From Marinoscillum sp049115815 (lineage in GTDB: Bacteria; Bacteroidota; Bacteroidia; Cytophagales; Cyclobacteriaceae), in the NCBI GenBank assembly GCA_049115815.1, contig JAGDZO010000006.1, positions 682,001-746,000 of the forward strand: a stretch of DNA of 64,000 bases, read 5' to 3'. Numbering within the stretch: position 1 is the stretch's first letter; each line of letters starts with the position of its first letter. Positions 36,979-46,671 of the stretch are shown here, one piece after another. The notes below the pieces were generated by a model that was given only the letters and a program-made list of their open reading frames with translations, made no database searches and was not told where the DNA came from. A program made the position numbers and the translations under genes.

Positions 36979-38343
36979 ATGTCAAACTCAAAACCTTCCA
37001 TACCAAAGGGAACTCGTGATTTTGGCCCTGAGGAATCAGCCAAAAGGTCTTATATCATAGGTATCATCACAAAGAATTTCATCAAATATGGTTTTCAAAA
37101 GATTGAAACACCTACGATGGAACAGCTCTCGGTCCTTACTGGCAAATACGGAGATGAAGGAGATCAATTAATCTTCAAAATCATTAATTCTGGAGACTTT
37201 CTAAAAAAATCGGAAACATCCGATTTTGAGAACGGAAGCAGTGCTTTATTACCAAAGATTTCAGAGAAAGGTTTGCGCTATGACTTGACGGTGCCTTTCG
37301 CAAGATTTGTTGTTCAAAATCAGCATCAGATTACTTTTCCTTTCAAACGATTTCAGATTCAACCAGTTTGGAGAGCAGACAGACCACAGAAAGGGAGATA
37401 TCGTGAATTCTATCAATGTGATGCCGATATTATAGGTTCGGATTCACTGTGGAACGAGGCTGAGCTAACTATGCTTATCCATGATGTCTTCCGCGATCTT
37501 GGCTATCACAAGTTTCAATTGAAGATTAATCACAGAAAAGTTCTGAACGGATTGGCTGAATTCGTGGGGTTATCTGGTCGGGAAATACCTTTCTGTGTTT
37601 CAATAGACAAACTAGATAAAATTGGAAGAGAGAAAGTTGAAATTGAGCTTCTTGAGTTGGGAGCAACTCAAGATAAATTGAGTCAACTTTTTTCACTTTT
37701 TGAAAACAGCAACTCAATTTCCTTGAAAATAGATGCGCTCGCGGAGATAATCGGGAGCAATAAAGGAATTGAAGAATTGAAACAGTTTCAAGGATATTTG
37801 GAGACTTCCCAAAATACAAACTATCAGATTGATCTGGATCTAAGTCTAGCCAGAGGGCTTACGTATTACACTGGGATGATTTTCGAAGTAAAAGCTACAG
37901 ATGTCAAAATTGGAAGTATTTCTGGCGGAGGCCGATATGACGACCTCACGGGTGTATTTGGCTTAAATGGCATTTCAGGAGTGGGTATTTCATTTGGGCT
38001 AGATCGAATATATGATGTAATGGAAGACAGGAAGATTTTCCCCTCCTCGTCTGAAAATTCATCTCAAGTATTAATTGCACATTTTGATGAACCCAGTTTT
38101 CTTCATGGGATGAGCGTATTGTCCGCACTTCGAGAAGCCAATATCCGAGCAGAACTATACCCTGACAGCACTAAGATTAAGAAGCAATTCAATTATGCCG
38201 ATAAAATGAAAATACAACATGTTTTGGTGATTGGCTCTGATGAAATCGAATCGAAAAAATATGCTTTTAAAAACATGTTAGATGGCACACAAGAAAATAA
38301 GTCTATCAATGAAATAATATCATATTTTCAATCCAAAATTTAA
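36979..38343 (+). CDS. hisS: Histidyl-tRNA synthetase
   Basis: A 454-residue class II synthetase that charges tRNA-His. Motif 1 lies near the N terminus after KGTRDFGPEE; motif 2 is FQIQPVWRADRPQKGRYREFYQ; the His-specific HisA motif is LARGLTYYTGMIFEV and motif 3 contains GVGISFGLDRIYD. A C-terminal anticodon-binding domain follows (about 355-454). Length agrees with Bacteroidota HisRS. It diverges from the basic-protein gene with about 70 bases between. Confidence 0.97.
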   Translation: MSNSKPSIPKGTRDFGPEESAKRSYIIGIITKNFIKYGFQKIETPTMEQLSVLTGKYGDEGDQLIFKIINSGDFLKKSETSDFENGSSALLPKISEKGLRYDLTVPFARFVVQNQHQITFPFKRFQIQPVWRADRPQKGRYREFYQCDADIIGSDSLWNEAELTMLIHDVFRDLGYHKFQLKINHRKVLNGLAEFVGLSGREIPFCVSIDKLDKIGREKVEIELLELGATQDKLSQLFSLFENSNSISLKIDALAEIIGSNKGIEELKQFQGYLETSQNTNYQIDLDLSLARGLTYYTGMIFEVKATDVKIGSISGGGRYDDLTGVFGLNGISGVGISFGLDRIYDVMEDRKIFPSSSENSSQVLIAHFDEPSFLHGMSVLSALREANIRAELYPDSTKIKKQFNYADKMKIQHVLVIGSDEIESKKYAFKNMLDGTQENKSINEIISYFQSKI

Positions 38344-38381
38344 TACTCAAACTACCGTTATGATTGGGGTATACTACCAAA

Positions 38382-39995
38382 ATGAAAAGACTCTTCTTCA
38401 TACTGACCCTAATATCTCACTTTGGCTACTCGCAGCATAGTAGTCAATTAGGACGGTTTTCGATAGAATATTCTTCCGGTTGCCTTCCCGTCACAGTGTC
38501 CATTCAAGAGCATGACTCTTTTGGAAATATTAGCCGACAATATTTCTATGAAGAAGGCCTTATCGAGACGCCTGACACTTTCCACACATATAGCAATGCG
38601 GGCACATACGCCATTGTCCAATTTCTGGGGGAAGATATCGTACCTAAAACAGACACACTCATTTTCGAAGTACTGGAAAGCTACCTGCCAGAATATTCAG
38701 TAGCAAAATGTTCAAATACTGAAGCAAAAGTTATCATAGAGGAGCAAGATCCCTATGACTATCATATAGTTTGGTTTAGTGAAACTGATTCAGTTGAAAT
38801 CCGAAGCGGCAATAATTCTAATGCAAGCTATGACTTTGGTCAATCAACAGGTCTAGTTCGAGTAAAGGGCTTTTACGAGAGCGCCTATCCTACCTGCGGC
38901 TCAAGTACTTATTCGCTAGACCTTAGCCAAGCAGGTGCTGAACAAATAAAGTCGAGCGAACTAATCCAAGTTTGTCAAGACAACTATTATCTCAATATGG
39001 AGCTAGCCAATCACAGCGAACTTTCATTTCTACAAGTTGATCTAATCAATAATAATGATCGCCAAACTATTCACACAGGAACTCTTTCTGATTCTATCGT
39101 CAGTTTCCCTATCAGTCAAAATTTAGAAAGTGAAGCCTATTGTATCGATCTGAGTGTACTTAATGCTTGTGATCTTAGCATATTATCTACCGCAAACTAC
39201 TGCGACTCGGTAAATGAAAATAGTGCCAACCTAGCAGAAGCCCATGCTGGTTACGTTTCTAATGATGTGTTAATCTCATTCGACACTTTGAGGGGCAAAA
39301 ATGTTCAGATAGACAGAAGAATATTGGGACGTTCTGAATTCATCTCATTGGGTGCCCATGAAGCCAGTTATTTGGATAGCACTGCTGTCTCTACCAGACA
39401 ATATGAATACCGACTAATCGAATTTGATACTTGCCAGAATTTCCTAGATACGGTGTTGGTAGCGCCACCTTATATCAAATTAACAGACCGCAATCGCTAT
39501 TTGAATACGATTTCTTTCGATGCCTTCCCTCCCATGAATTTGAATGGTAACTACCAGGAAGAATTCGTCCTTTCCTCTGTTTTAAGTGATTCGGAAATAT
39601 CTTACGATTACCAAGAGGTATATAAACTTCCAGGTGGATTAGGCAGCACCATTCGAGTACGAGCAGTTTACCGGTATGATGATCTCATATTATTTTCTAA
39701 TGAGATATTGACTCCTTATGAGGAAGTTGTTTTTGTACCTACCGCATTCTCGCCAAATCAGGATGGGGTAAATGATGAATTGTTTCTATTTGGCTTACCC
39801 AATAATAATTTCACTATAACCATCTATGATCGATGGGGAAAGAATATCCTTACAACTAGCAACAATCCTGTTTGGAATGGCTTCACCAGAAAGGAACTAG
39901 CACCGGAAGGAACCTATCTGTATCAATTATCATTTGAACAAGAAAACGGGGTGCTTAAAGAGCAAGTTGGTACTTTTACATTATTGAGAAAATAA
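38382..39995 (+). CDS. Secreted protein with T9SS type B (CHU_C) sorting domain
   Basis: A 537-residue exported protein. The ATG at 38382 gives a good signal peptide (MKRLFFILTLISHFGYSQ); an upstream TTG at 38364 is less likely. The early part resembles a PKD-like beta domain (DTFHTYSNAGTYAIVQF). The last 85 residues are a gliding-motility/CHU_C domain: FVPTAFSPNQDGVNDELF, then IYDRWGKNI and the terminal beta strands ending TLLRK, the type B signal of the type IX system. Function unknown; probably cell-surface or filament associated. Confidence 0.9.
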   Translation: MKRLFFILTLISHFGYSQHSSQLGRFSIEYSSGCLPVTVSIQEHDSFGNISRQYFYEEGLIETPDTFHTYSNAGTYAIVQFLGEDIVPKTDTLIFEVLESYLPEYSVAKCSNTEAKVIIEEQDPYDYHIVWFSETDSVEIRSGNNSNASYDFGQSTGLVRVKGFYESAYPTCGSSTYSLDLSQAGAEQIKSSELIQVCQDNYYLNMELANHSELSFLQVDLINNNDRQTIHTGTLSDSIVSFPISQNLESEAYCIDLSVLNACDLSILSTANYCDSVNENSANLAEAHAGYVSNDVLISFDTLRGKNVQIDRRILGRSEFISLGAHEASYLDSTAVSTRQYEYRLIEFDTCQNFLDTVLVAPPYIKLTDRNRYLNTISFDAFPPMNLNGNYQEEFVLSSVLSDSEISYDYQEVYKLPGGLGSTIRVRAVYRYDDLILFSNEILTPYEEVVFVPTAFSPNQDGVNDELFLFGLPNNNFTITIYDRWGKNILTTSNNPVWNGFTRKELAPEGTYLYQLSFEQENGVLKEQVGTFTLLRK

Positions 39996-40006
39996 ACACT
40001 ATTGAG

Positions 40007-40342
40007 ATGTTTGACATGATGAAAATGATGGGGAAGCTGAAGGAAGTCCAAGACGGAATGAAGCATGCCCAGGAAGGACTAAAAGATATTACTGCAGAGG
40101 CCGAGTCAGGAGCTGGAATGGTTAAAGCGGTGGTCAATGGGAATAAAGAGATCATTTCACTAGACATTGATCCGTCCCTAATCAATACGGAAGATGCCGT
40201 AATGATGAAGGATTTGATCGTTGCTGCGGTGAACAAAGCCATAAAAGAAGCTGAAGTAGCCTCCAAGGCTCATTTACAAAAAGCCACAGAAGGCATGATG
40301 CCAAACATTCCCGGGTTTGACATCAATAGCATGATGAAATGA
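40007..40342 (+). CDS. YbaB/EbfC-family nucleoid-associated protein
   Basis: A 111-residue protein of the YbaB family, dimeric DNA-binding proteins. Seen: Met/Lys-rich N-terminal helix (MFDMMKMMGKLKEVQDGMK), central beta strands with GAGMVKAVVNGNKEIISLDIDP and the C-terminal helix AAVNKAIKEAEVASKA. In many bacteria the gene neighbours dnaX and recR; here it sits after a T9SS gene and overlaps the glycosyltransferase gene by four bases (ATGA). Confidence 0.94.
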   Translation: MFDMMKMMGKLKEVQDGMKHAQEGLKDITAEAESGAGMVKAVVNGNKEIISLDIDPSLINTEDAVMMKDLIVAAVNKAIKEAEVASKAHLQKATEGMMPNIPGFDINSMMK

Positions 40343-41343
40343 CCAAAGTAGCAGTTGTCATTCTTAACTATAACGGAAGTGACTTTCTTAAGACTTTTCT
40401 TCCAACTTTGATCAAACATACCCCCGATGCTGATCTTATAGTAGCCGACAACTGCTCAACAGACGATTCATTGAAAGTGCTTGACGCTTTTACTGAAATC
40501 AAAACAATCCAACTAGAAGAAAACTTTGGATATGCTGGAGGCTACAATAAGGCCTTGGAGCAAATTAGTGCTAAATATTATATACTGCTCAACTCGGATG
40601 TCGAGGTGACTGCAAATTGGCTCGCTCCTCTTGTTGAATATCTAGATCAGAATCCCAAGTACGCAGCTGTGCAGCCTAAACTTCTCGACTACCAAGAAAG
40701 ACATAGGTTTGAATATGCAGGAGCTTCAGGAGGATTTCTTGATTCCTTAGGTTATCCCTATTGCAGAGGCCGAATCTTCGACCATTTGGAAACTGATGAG
40801 CATCAGTACAATGAAGTGTTGGATATTTTTTGGTCAAGTGGTGCTACATTTTTAGTTCGTTCGGAAGCTTTTCATCAGATTGGAGGATTTGATTCTTCGT
40901 TCTTTGCTCATATGGAAGAAATTGATTTGTGCTGGAGGCTGAAAAGTATTGGGTATCACATCGCGTGTATTCCCGAGTCCCAAGTATACCATGTGGGCGG
41001 AGGCACTCTAAACAAAATAAACCCTCGTAAGACTTACTTGAATTTTCGAAATGGGATGAGGTTGTTAGTCAAGAACTTACCTATTGAACAATTGCTTTTT
41101 AAAATTCCTCTAAGAGCATTTTTGGATTTTCTGGCTTCATTCCAATTATTAATAACTCAATCAAGGCAGCATTTTTTCGCTGTATATCAAGCTTATTGGG
41201 ATGTGTTGAAGTTTATTGTAAGAGATTTAAAGAATAGTCCCCGTTCAAAAATCAATATTGAAAACAATAACGTAAAATCAATCGTCTTTCAATACTTCAT
41301 CAGAAAAGTAAAGACATTCGATCAACTCAATAATACCAAATAG
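40339..41343 (+). CDS. Family 2 glycosyltransferase
   Basis: A 334-residue GT-A enzyme of the rhamnosyltransferase/WbbL-like type. It has VVILNYNGSDFL at the N terminus, the nucleotide-sugar segment DNCSTDDSL, the DxD-equivalent LLNSDVEV, and the catalytic-base region FFAHMEEIDLCWRLK. No transmembrane helix is obvious, though the C-terminal third is amphipathic. Acceptor and donor sugar are unknown; polysaccharide or glycolipid synthesis is likely. The last 17 bases overlap the pspC-like gene on the other strand. Confidence 0.93.
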   Translation: MTKVAVVILNYNGSDFLKTFLPTLIKHTPDADLIVADNCSTDDSLKVLDAFTEIKTIQLEENFGYAGGYNKALEQISAKYYILLNSDVEVTANWLAPLVEYLDQNPKYAAVQPKLLDYQERHRFEYAGASGGFLDSLGYPYCRGRIFDHLETDEHQYNEVLDIFWSSGATFLVRSEAFHQIGGFDSSFFAHMEEIDLCWRLKSIGYHIACIPESQVYHVGGGTLNKINPRKTYLNFRNGMRLLVKNLPIEQLLFKIPLRAFLDFLASFQLLITQSRQHFFAVYQAYWDVLKFIVRDLKNSPRSKINIENNNVKSIVFQYFIRKVKTFDQLNNTK

Positions 41344-41536
41344 AGTTATCTCTTCTTCTGAGAATTTTCCTGAAATTCATAATGAATGCCAAAGCCAAAT
41401 ACACGATGATTGGCGACCCAAAAGTCAAAAATGAGGCGTAGATAAAGAAAAGTCGAATACTTGAAATTGGAATTCTAAACTTTTCTCCTAAACGAGTACA
41501 AACCCCGAAAGCATACTTCTCTAGAAATTCTTGCAT
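41327..41536 (-). CDS. PspC-domain membrane protein
   Basis: A 69-residue protein consisting of one PspC domain: FGVCTRLGEKFRIPISSIRL followed by a hydrophobic stretch (about 29-55) and a basic tail FRKILRRRD. PspC domains take part in membrane-stress (phage-shock) responses, but stand-alone versions in Bacteroidota are not functionally defined. Converges on and overlaps the glycosyltransferase gene. Confidence 0.87.
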   Translation of the reverse strand: MQEFLEKYAFGVCTRLGEKFRIPISSIRLFFIYASFLTFGSPIIVYLALAFIMNFRKILRRRDNSIWYY

Positions 41537-41604
41537 GACAAATTCTTTATATTAAAAACAAAGATAACAAAACCGACTTAGATTTGTTGAAAACCTTAAA
41601 TTGA

Positions 41605-41630
41605 ATGCAATAATTTGAGTATTATTGCAT
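41605..41630. repeat. Perfect 10-base inverted repeat upstream of the OmpA/TPR gene
   Basis: ATGCAATAAT and ATTATTGCAT are exact reverse complements separated by six bases. The repeat sits 58 bases before the lipoprotein ATG and overlaps a possible -7 box (TAATTTG), so an operator or a leader hairpin are both possible. It lacks a T run, so it is not a normal terminator. Confidence 0.55.
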
Positions 41631-41687
41631 CTTCAAATAATTGGACTAGACCATTATTTCAATCGAAAATTCAAAAAAATGATCCAC

Positions 41688-43475
41688 ATGAGAAAATTTA
41701 AATTTGCTTTAGGCTTTGTAGCTGGGGCAATCATTTTTTCTGGTTGCACGCTAAGTAAAATGATCAAACTAGCAGCTGACCAAGATTTACAAGTAACCCC
41801 GAATCCTCTTGAGATTCATGGCGGAAACGTACCATTCGAAATGTCTGCAGTACTTCCTCCAAAAATGCTTCCAGCAGGTAAGGTTTACACAGTGAACACT
41901 ATCTATCAGTATGGCGACCAAGAAGTTGCTGTTGGTTCAATAGAATTTAAAGCTGATGACTTTCCTAATAGTAGCTCTACTACTTCAAGAAAGAGTGCTG
42001 AGTTCACTTTCCCATATCAAGATGGAATGAGCCCGGGAACTCTTTATGTAGAAGGTGTTGCTAGTGATCCTAAGTCTGGTAAGTCTGCTACTTCTCCAAG
42101 AATGGCTGTTGCTCAAGGACTTGTAAGCACTTCTGCATTCGTAAAGCCTATTGCTTTGGCTTCTTATGCTGACCATGGTTACAATGACAAAGAAGAGTTG
42201 ATCCCGACAAATGTTAATTTCTATTTTGCTCAAGGTGTTGGTTCTTTGAATCCATCTTTAAGTTTTGATGGTAAATCAAACAGATCAAAGTCAAACGATC
42301 TTTCCGCCTTCATTGCAGAGAAAAACGTAACTAAGACGGTAACAATCACTGGTACTCACTCACCAGAAGGTACTGAGCGAATCAACAAAGGTCTCTCTGA
42401 AAGTAGAGCAAAAGCGATCGAGAACTTCTATCGTAAGCAAATGAGACGTTATGACTACAAAGGTCTTGCTGATTCTATCAAATTCATCATCAAGCCTGTG
42501 GTAGAAGATTGGAGGGCGCTTAAAGCAGCTATCCAAACTAGCGAGCTTTCAATGGATGATAAAAATCAAATCGGAAGAATTCTGAGCGGAACAGGAACAT
42601 TCGAAGAAAAAGAAAAAGAAATCCAAAAATTGAGTTCTTATTCAACCATTCTTGAGGACATATACCCTGCACTAAGAACAGCTAAAACAGAAATCTTGAC
42701 TGTGAAGGAGAAGAAATCTAATGCTGAAATCGCTGTGTTATCTAAGAAGATTGTAAGCGAAGAAGCTAGCATGGATACTTTGAGCATTGAGGAACTTATG
42801 TTCTCAGCTACGCTTACTCCTTCAATTGATGAGAAAATAGCAATCTATCAAGCTGCTACTAAAAGTGGTGAGTGGAATGCTCACAACAACTTAGGTGCTG
42901 CTTACATAGAAAAAGCAATGAGTGCTGAAGGTGGAGACAAAACTAAACTTGTACAAGATGCAATCACTCAATTGGAAATTGCTGCAAAGAAAAAATCTTC
43001 TGCGATAGTTTCTGCAAATATGGCTGCAGCTTACTCAATGCAATCAGATAATGATAAGGCTATGGAAGCTATCTCTGCAGCTGAGTCTGCTTCACCAGAT
43101 AACACAACTGCCAGCAATATCAGTGGAATGAAAGGTGCTCTTCAACTCGCTTCTAGTGATTACGAAGGTGCAAGTGCTTCATTTGCTTCTGCTGCTGAAA
43201 GTGATGTAGTTGCTTTCGATTCTGGGCTTGCTCAGTTGTTGAATGGAAACTATTCTGAAGCTAAAAACACTCTAGGTGAGGTTACTGGAAATGATAAGCT
43301 GGGAGCTGAGGCTCATTACTTAATCGCCATTGCTTCTGCAAGGGAAAATAACGTAGCTGACGTAGCTAGTAGCTTGAAAGCGGCAGTTGACAAAGATCCT
43401 GCTCTTAAGGATAAAGCATTGAATGATTTAGAATTCAATAAGTATGCTGACGCAGTTGCAAAAGCTGTAAAATAA
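41688..43475 (+). CDS. Lipoprotein with OmpA-like domain and TPR repeats
   Basis: A 595-residue lipoprotein. I take the ATG at 41688 (MRKFKFALGFVAG) because it gives a clean signal peptide with lipobox FSGC; an ATG at 41679 and a TTG at 41625 lie upstream. After a beta-rich N-terminal part (about 25-190) comes a divergent OmpA-like segment (THSPEGTERINKGLSESRAKAI, about 222-243) that could bind peptidoglycan. The last 200 residues hold helical TPR-like repeats (WNAHNNLGAAYIEKA, IVSANMAAAYSMQ, LGAEAHYLIAIASA). Likely an envelope scaffold; partners unknown. A strong terminator follows. Confidence 0.86.
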   Translation: MRKFKFALGFVAGAIIFSGCTLSKMIKLAADQDLQVTPNPLEIHGGNVPFEMSAVLPPKMLPAGKVYTVNTIYQYGDQEVAVGSIEFKADDFPNSSSTTSRKSAEFTFPYQDGMSPGTLYVEGVASDPKSGKSATSPRMAVAQGLVSTSAFVKPIALASYADHGYNDKEELIPTNVNFYFAQGVGSLNPSLSFDGKSNRSKSNDLSAFIAEKNVTKTVTITGTHSPEGTERINKGLSESRAKAIENFYRKQMRRYDYKGLADSIKFIIKPVVEDWRALKAAIQTSELSMDDKNQIGRILSGTGTFEEKEKEIQKLSSYSTILEDIYPALRTAKTEILTVKEKKSNAEIAVLSKKIVSEEASMDTLSIEELMFSATLTPSIDEKIAIYQAATKSGEWNAHNNLGAAYIEKAMSAEGGDKTKLVQDAITQLEIAAKKKSSAIVSANMAAAYSMQSDNDKAMEAISAAESASPDNTTASNISGMKGALQLASSDYEGASASFASAAESDVVAFDSGLAQLLNGNYSEAKNTLGEVTGNDKLGAEAHYLIAIASARENNVADVASSLKAAVDKDPALKDKALNDLEFNKYADAVAKAVK

Positions 43476-43495
43476 GCATCTCAGAAACTTGATTT

Positions 43496-43523
43496 AAAAA
43501 GCCTTCCTTTGGAAGGCTTTTTT
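43496..43523 (+). terminator. Rho-independent terminator after the OmpA/TPR gene
   Basis: Stem GCCTTCC / GGAAGGC extended by an A-run/T-run, loop TTT, followed by eight T residues. Confidence 0.92.
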
Positions 43524-43589
43524 TGTTTTAACCCATATTATATCAATCGAATAATTTAATTTAGCGGCAATAAAATTTAAGGAAAGATC

Positions 43590-44570
43590 ATGCGAGAAAT
43601 TCAGTTTAGACAGGCTTTAGGTGAAGCGATGAGTGAGGAAATGAGAAGAGACAGTAAAGTCTTTTTGATGGGAGAAGAAGTGGCGGAATATAACGGAGCC
43701 TACAAGGTAAGTCAAGGTATGCTAGATGAGTTTGGAGCTGATCGGGTAATAGACACTCCTATCGCTGAATTGGGTTTTGCAGGGATTGGTGTTGGTGCCG
43801 CTATGAATGGCTTGAGACCTATCATCGAATTCATGACATTCAATTTCTCCTTGGTAGCGATTGATCAGATAATAAATGGAGCAGCTAAAATCAAATCCAT
43901 GTCCGGAGGACAATTTGATTCGCCAATAGTTTTCAGAGGACCGACTGGTAATGCTGGACAATTGAGTTCGCAACACTCCCAAAACTTTGAAAATTGGTAC
44001 GCAAACACTCCTGGACTAAAGGTTGTAGTACCTTCAAATCCTTACGACGCTAAGGGCTTATTGAAGTCTTCCATAAGAGATGATAATCCTATTATTTTTA
44101 TGGAATCAGAATTGATGTATGGAGATAAAGGCGAGGTTCCTGAGGAAGAGTACCTTATTTCTATCGGAGAGGCTAAAGTTGTAGAGCAAGGTAATGACGT
44201 TACCCTAGTTTCTTTTGGTAAGATGATGAAAGTGGCAATCGAAGCTGCAGCAGAAGCAAAGAAAGAAGGAATCAGTGTTGAGGTAATTGATCTCAGAACT
44301 GTAAGACCTATAGACTACCCTGCTATCATCAACTCTATTAAGAAAACAAACAGACTGGTTATAGTGGAAGAAGCATGGCCGCTGGCATCAATTTCTGCCG
44401 ATATCAGTCACCATGTCCAGAGAAACGCATTTGATTATTTGGATGCACCAATACACAGAGTAAATAGCAGAGACCTTCCATTGCCATATGCTCCTACGTT
44501 GATTGAGGAGATTCTTCCTAATGTAAAGCGTACAATAGAGGCTATTAAAGCTGTTTCTTACAAGAAATAA
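43590..44570 (+). CDS. pdhB: Pyruvate dehydrogenase E1 component, beta subunit
   Basis: A 326-residue transketolase-type beta subunit that works with E1 alpha to decarboxylate pyruvate with thiamine diphosphate. Seen: MGEEVAEYNGAYKVSQGM, the conserved TPIAELGFAGIGVGAA, and C-terminal domain motifs VEVIDLRTVRPID and VEEAWPLASI. Length is typical. The gene is alone; E1 alpha is not in this window. An AAGGAAAG ribosome site lies about five bases before the ATG. A branched-chain 2-oxoacid E1 beta is the main alternative but fits less well. Confidence 0.94.
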   Translation: MREIQFRQALGEAMSEEMRRDSKVFLMGEEVAEYNGAYKVSQGMLDEFGADRVIDTPIAELGFAGIGVGAAMNGLRPIIEFMTFNFSLVAIDQIINGAAKIKSMSGGQFDSPIVFRGPTGNAGQLSSQHSQNFENWYANTPGLKVVVPSNPYDAKGLLKSSIRDDNPIIFMESELMYGDKGEVPEEEYLISIGEAKVVEQGNDVTLVSFGKMMKVAIEAAAEAKKEGISVEVIDLRTVRPIDYPAIINSIKKTNRLVIVEEAWPLASISADISHHVQRNAFDYLDAPIHRVNSRDLPLPYAPTLIEEILPNVKRTIEAIKAVSYKK

Positions 44571-44588
44571 TCAGCTAACGTAAAAATC

Positions 44589-44626
44589 AAAAAGGCTCAT
44601 CAACAATGTTGATGAGCCTTTTTTTA
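44589..44626. terminator. Bidirectional terminator between pdhB and ffh
   Basis: Sixteen-base perfect stem (AAAAAGGCTCATCAAC and its complement) around loop AAT, with a T run on one side and an A run on the other, placed between two converging genes. Confidence 0.93.
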
Positions 44627-44645
44627 TTCCATCATGAACTAACCA

Positions 44646-45965
44646 TCAAGGAAGTAATTTAGACAATGACTTTGCCCCTCCCATTTTATTCATGGTCTTC
44701 ATCATCCTACGCATTTGCTCAAATTGTTTCATAAGCTGATTGACTTGGTTTACTGAAGTCCCGCTTCCTTTGGCAATTCTTTGTCTTCTAGAACCATTGA
44801 TCATATTAGGATTTTCACGCTCAGTTGGTGTCATCGATTTAATAATTGCTTCGATTGGCTTTAAAGAATCTTCATCGATATCAACATCCTTAATCGCTTT
44901 ACCTACTCCCGGAACCATACCTAGTAGATCCTTGATATTCCCCATTTTCTTAATCTGCTCCATCTGCGAAAGAAAATCGTCAAAACCAAATTGGTTCTTT
45001 TTGATCTTCTTATTGATACGTCTAGCCTCTTCCTCGTCAAAATTCTGTTGTGCCTTCTCTACTAATGAGATGACATCACCCATTCCTAGAATTCTATTAG
45101 CCATTCGATCTGGGTGAAACAGATCTATCGCCTCCATCTTTTCACCTGTACTGATGTACTTGATAGGCTTGCTTACCTCTCTGCGTACGGATAGTGCAGC
45201 TCCACCTCTGGTATCGCCATCAAGTTTGGTTAGAACCACTCCGTCAAAGTCTAGACGCTCGTTGAAGGCTGCAGCAGTATTTACAGCATCCTGTCCTGTC
45301 ATAGCATCCACTACAAACAATGTTTCCGATGGTTGAATCTCAGACTTTATAGAAGCTATTTCAGCCATCATGGCTTCATCTACGGCCAATCGCCCTGCAG
45401 TATCTATAATAAGAGACTTTTTGCCGTTATCCTTAGCGTACTTGACTGCATTCTTCGCAATCTTAATTGGATCCTTCTCATCAATCTCTGTGTAGACTTC
45501 CACTCCTATCTGCTCCCCAAGAACTTTCAGCTGGTCAATCGCTGCAGGTCGATATACATCGCATGCTGCCAAAAGAACAGTACGTCCTTGCTTCTTGAGT
45601 TGACTAGCCAGCTTACCACTAAAGGTAGTTTTACCAGAACCTTGTAGCCCTGAAATAAGTATCGTATTAGGATTGCCGTCCAAGTTGATTGGGGTATTGG
45701 TCTCACCCATCAAAGTCGTCAACTCTTCCGCTACGATTTTGGTTAATAACTGTCCTGGCGATACGGCGATTAACACATCTCGTCCAAGTGCCTTTTCCTT
45801 GATCGTATCTGTTACTTCCTTCGCTATCTTATAGTTAACATCAGCATCGATTAATGCACGACGAATTTCTTTTACTGTAGTCGCAACGTTAATTTCGGTA
45901 ATACTACCTTGGCCTTTAAGCGTTTTAAAGGCTCTATCAAGCTTCGAACTGAGATTATCAAACAT
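44646..45965 (-). CDS. ffh: Signal recognition particle protein Ffh (SRP54)
   Basis: A 439-residue SRP GTPase that delivers nascent membrane proteins to FtsY. The N domain (about 1-90) precedes the G domain with GLQGSGKTTFSGKLA, DVYRPAAIDQL, DTAGR and TKLDGD. The C-terminal M domain contains RRQRIAKGSG and the methionine-rich helix MKQFEQMRRMMKTMNKM, which bind 4.5S RNA and signal sequences. Monocistronic, converging on pdhB. Confidence 0.98.
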   Translation of the reverse strand: MFDNLSSKLDRAFKTLKGQGSITEINVATTVKEIRRALIDADVNYKIAKEVTDTIKEKALGRDVLIAVSPGQLLTKIVAEELTTLMGETNTPINLDGNPNTILISGLQGSGKTTFSGKLASQLKKQGRTVLLAACDVYRPAAIDQLKVLGEQIGVEVYTEIDEKDPIKIAKNAVKYAKDNGKKSLIIDTAGRLAVDEAMMAEIASIKSEIQPSETLFVVDAMTGQDAVNTAAAFNERLDFDGVVLTKLDGDTRGGAALSVRREVSKPIKYISTGEKMEAIDLFHPDRMANRILGMGDVISLVEKAQQNFDEEEARRINKKIKKNQFGFDDFLSQMEQIKKMGNIKDLLGMVPGVGKAIKDVDIDEDSLKPIEAIIKSMTPTERENPNMINGSRRQRIAKGSGTSVNQVNQLMKQFEQMRRMMKTMNKMGGAKSLSKLLP

Positions 45966-46085
45966 ATTTTGAACTTATTTATTATCAATCGCAAAGCTAA
46001 TAAAGTTAAAAGTTCTGTAACCTATTTAGTCCAATTTCAGTATGATACATCTATCAGTACCTTGTAATACATAATAACACATAAT

Positions 46086-46556
46086 ATGAATTTTCGCAAA
46101 GCAGTATTTTCTCTCCTATTAGTCACATTATTTTCTCAACTAAATGCCCAAACTAAAGTGACTGAAAAGTTTCTCTTAGGTACTTGGGACTTAACCATTG
46201 ACATTGATGAAGAACTCAAAGAAATGGAAGATGAAGCTAGAGAAACAGAGTCTCTTTTTGAATCAGTGATATTAAATACAGTATCAGGTGCCGTTTCAGG
46301 ATTATTGAATCGCCTTGACATATCTCTTGAATTTAGAAAAGGCGGAGAAGTCAAAGTAGTTGTTGAAGCTTTTGGCGAGCGAGAAACAGAATATACAGAA
46401 TGGTCAATCGATAGCAGAGGGAGACTGCATATTGAAGATAGCGATAGTTTCTCCACAGATTTATCAGACTTATGGATGCGCGATGGCAATGTACTCGTGC
46501 TGATCAATGAAGACGATGATGACAAAACTGAAGTTTATATGCGCAAGGTAGATTGA
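46086..46556 (+). CDS. Small secreted protein, lipocalin-like strands, unknown function
   Basis: A 156-residue exported protein with a signal peptide ending near LNAQ (residue 21). The mature part begins FLLGTWDLTIDID, resembling the first strand of lipocalin-like proteins, then an acidic helix (EELKEMEDEARETESLFE) and beta strands ending EVYMRKVD. It is strongly acidic. No partner is evident; it diverges from ffh and is followed by a short lipoprotein ORF on the same strand. Confidence 0.78.
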   Translation: MNFRKAVFSLLLVTLFSQLNAQTKVTEKFLLGTWDLTIDIDEELKEMEDEARETESLFESVILNTVSGAVSGLLNRLDISLEFRKGGEVKVVVEAFGERETEYTEWSIDSRGRLHIEDSDSFSTDLSDLWMRDGNVLVLINEDDDDKTEVYMRKVD

Positions 46557-46671
46557 GAAATATACCTTGTTTTGGGTATTGCCTATTCGAGAAAGTATAG
46601 TTTACTTTGTGAATTGTAATAGTTATTACTCGTTTTATTGAGTAATTTTACAACACAATCACCATTTTGTT

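Noticed and set aside
46625..46646. Seven-base inverted repeat ATTACTC / GAGTAAT before the short lipoprotein ORF
   Set aside because: Weak stem with an eight-base loop; neither a clear terminator nor a clear operator.
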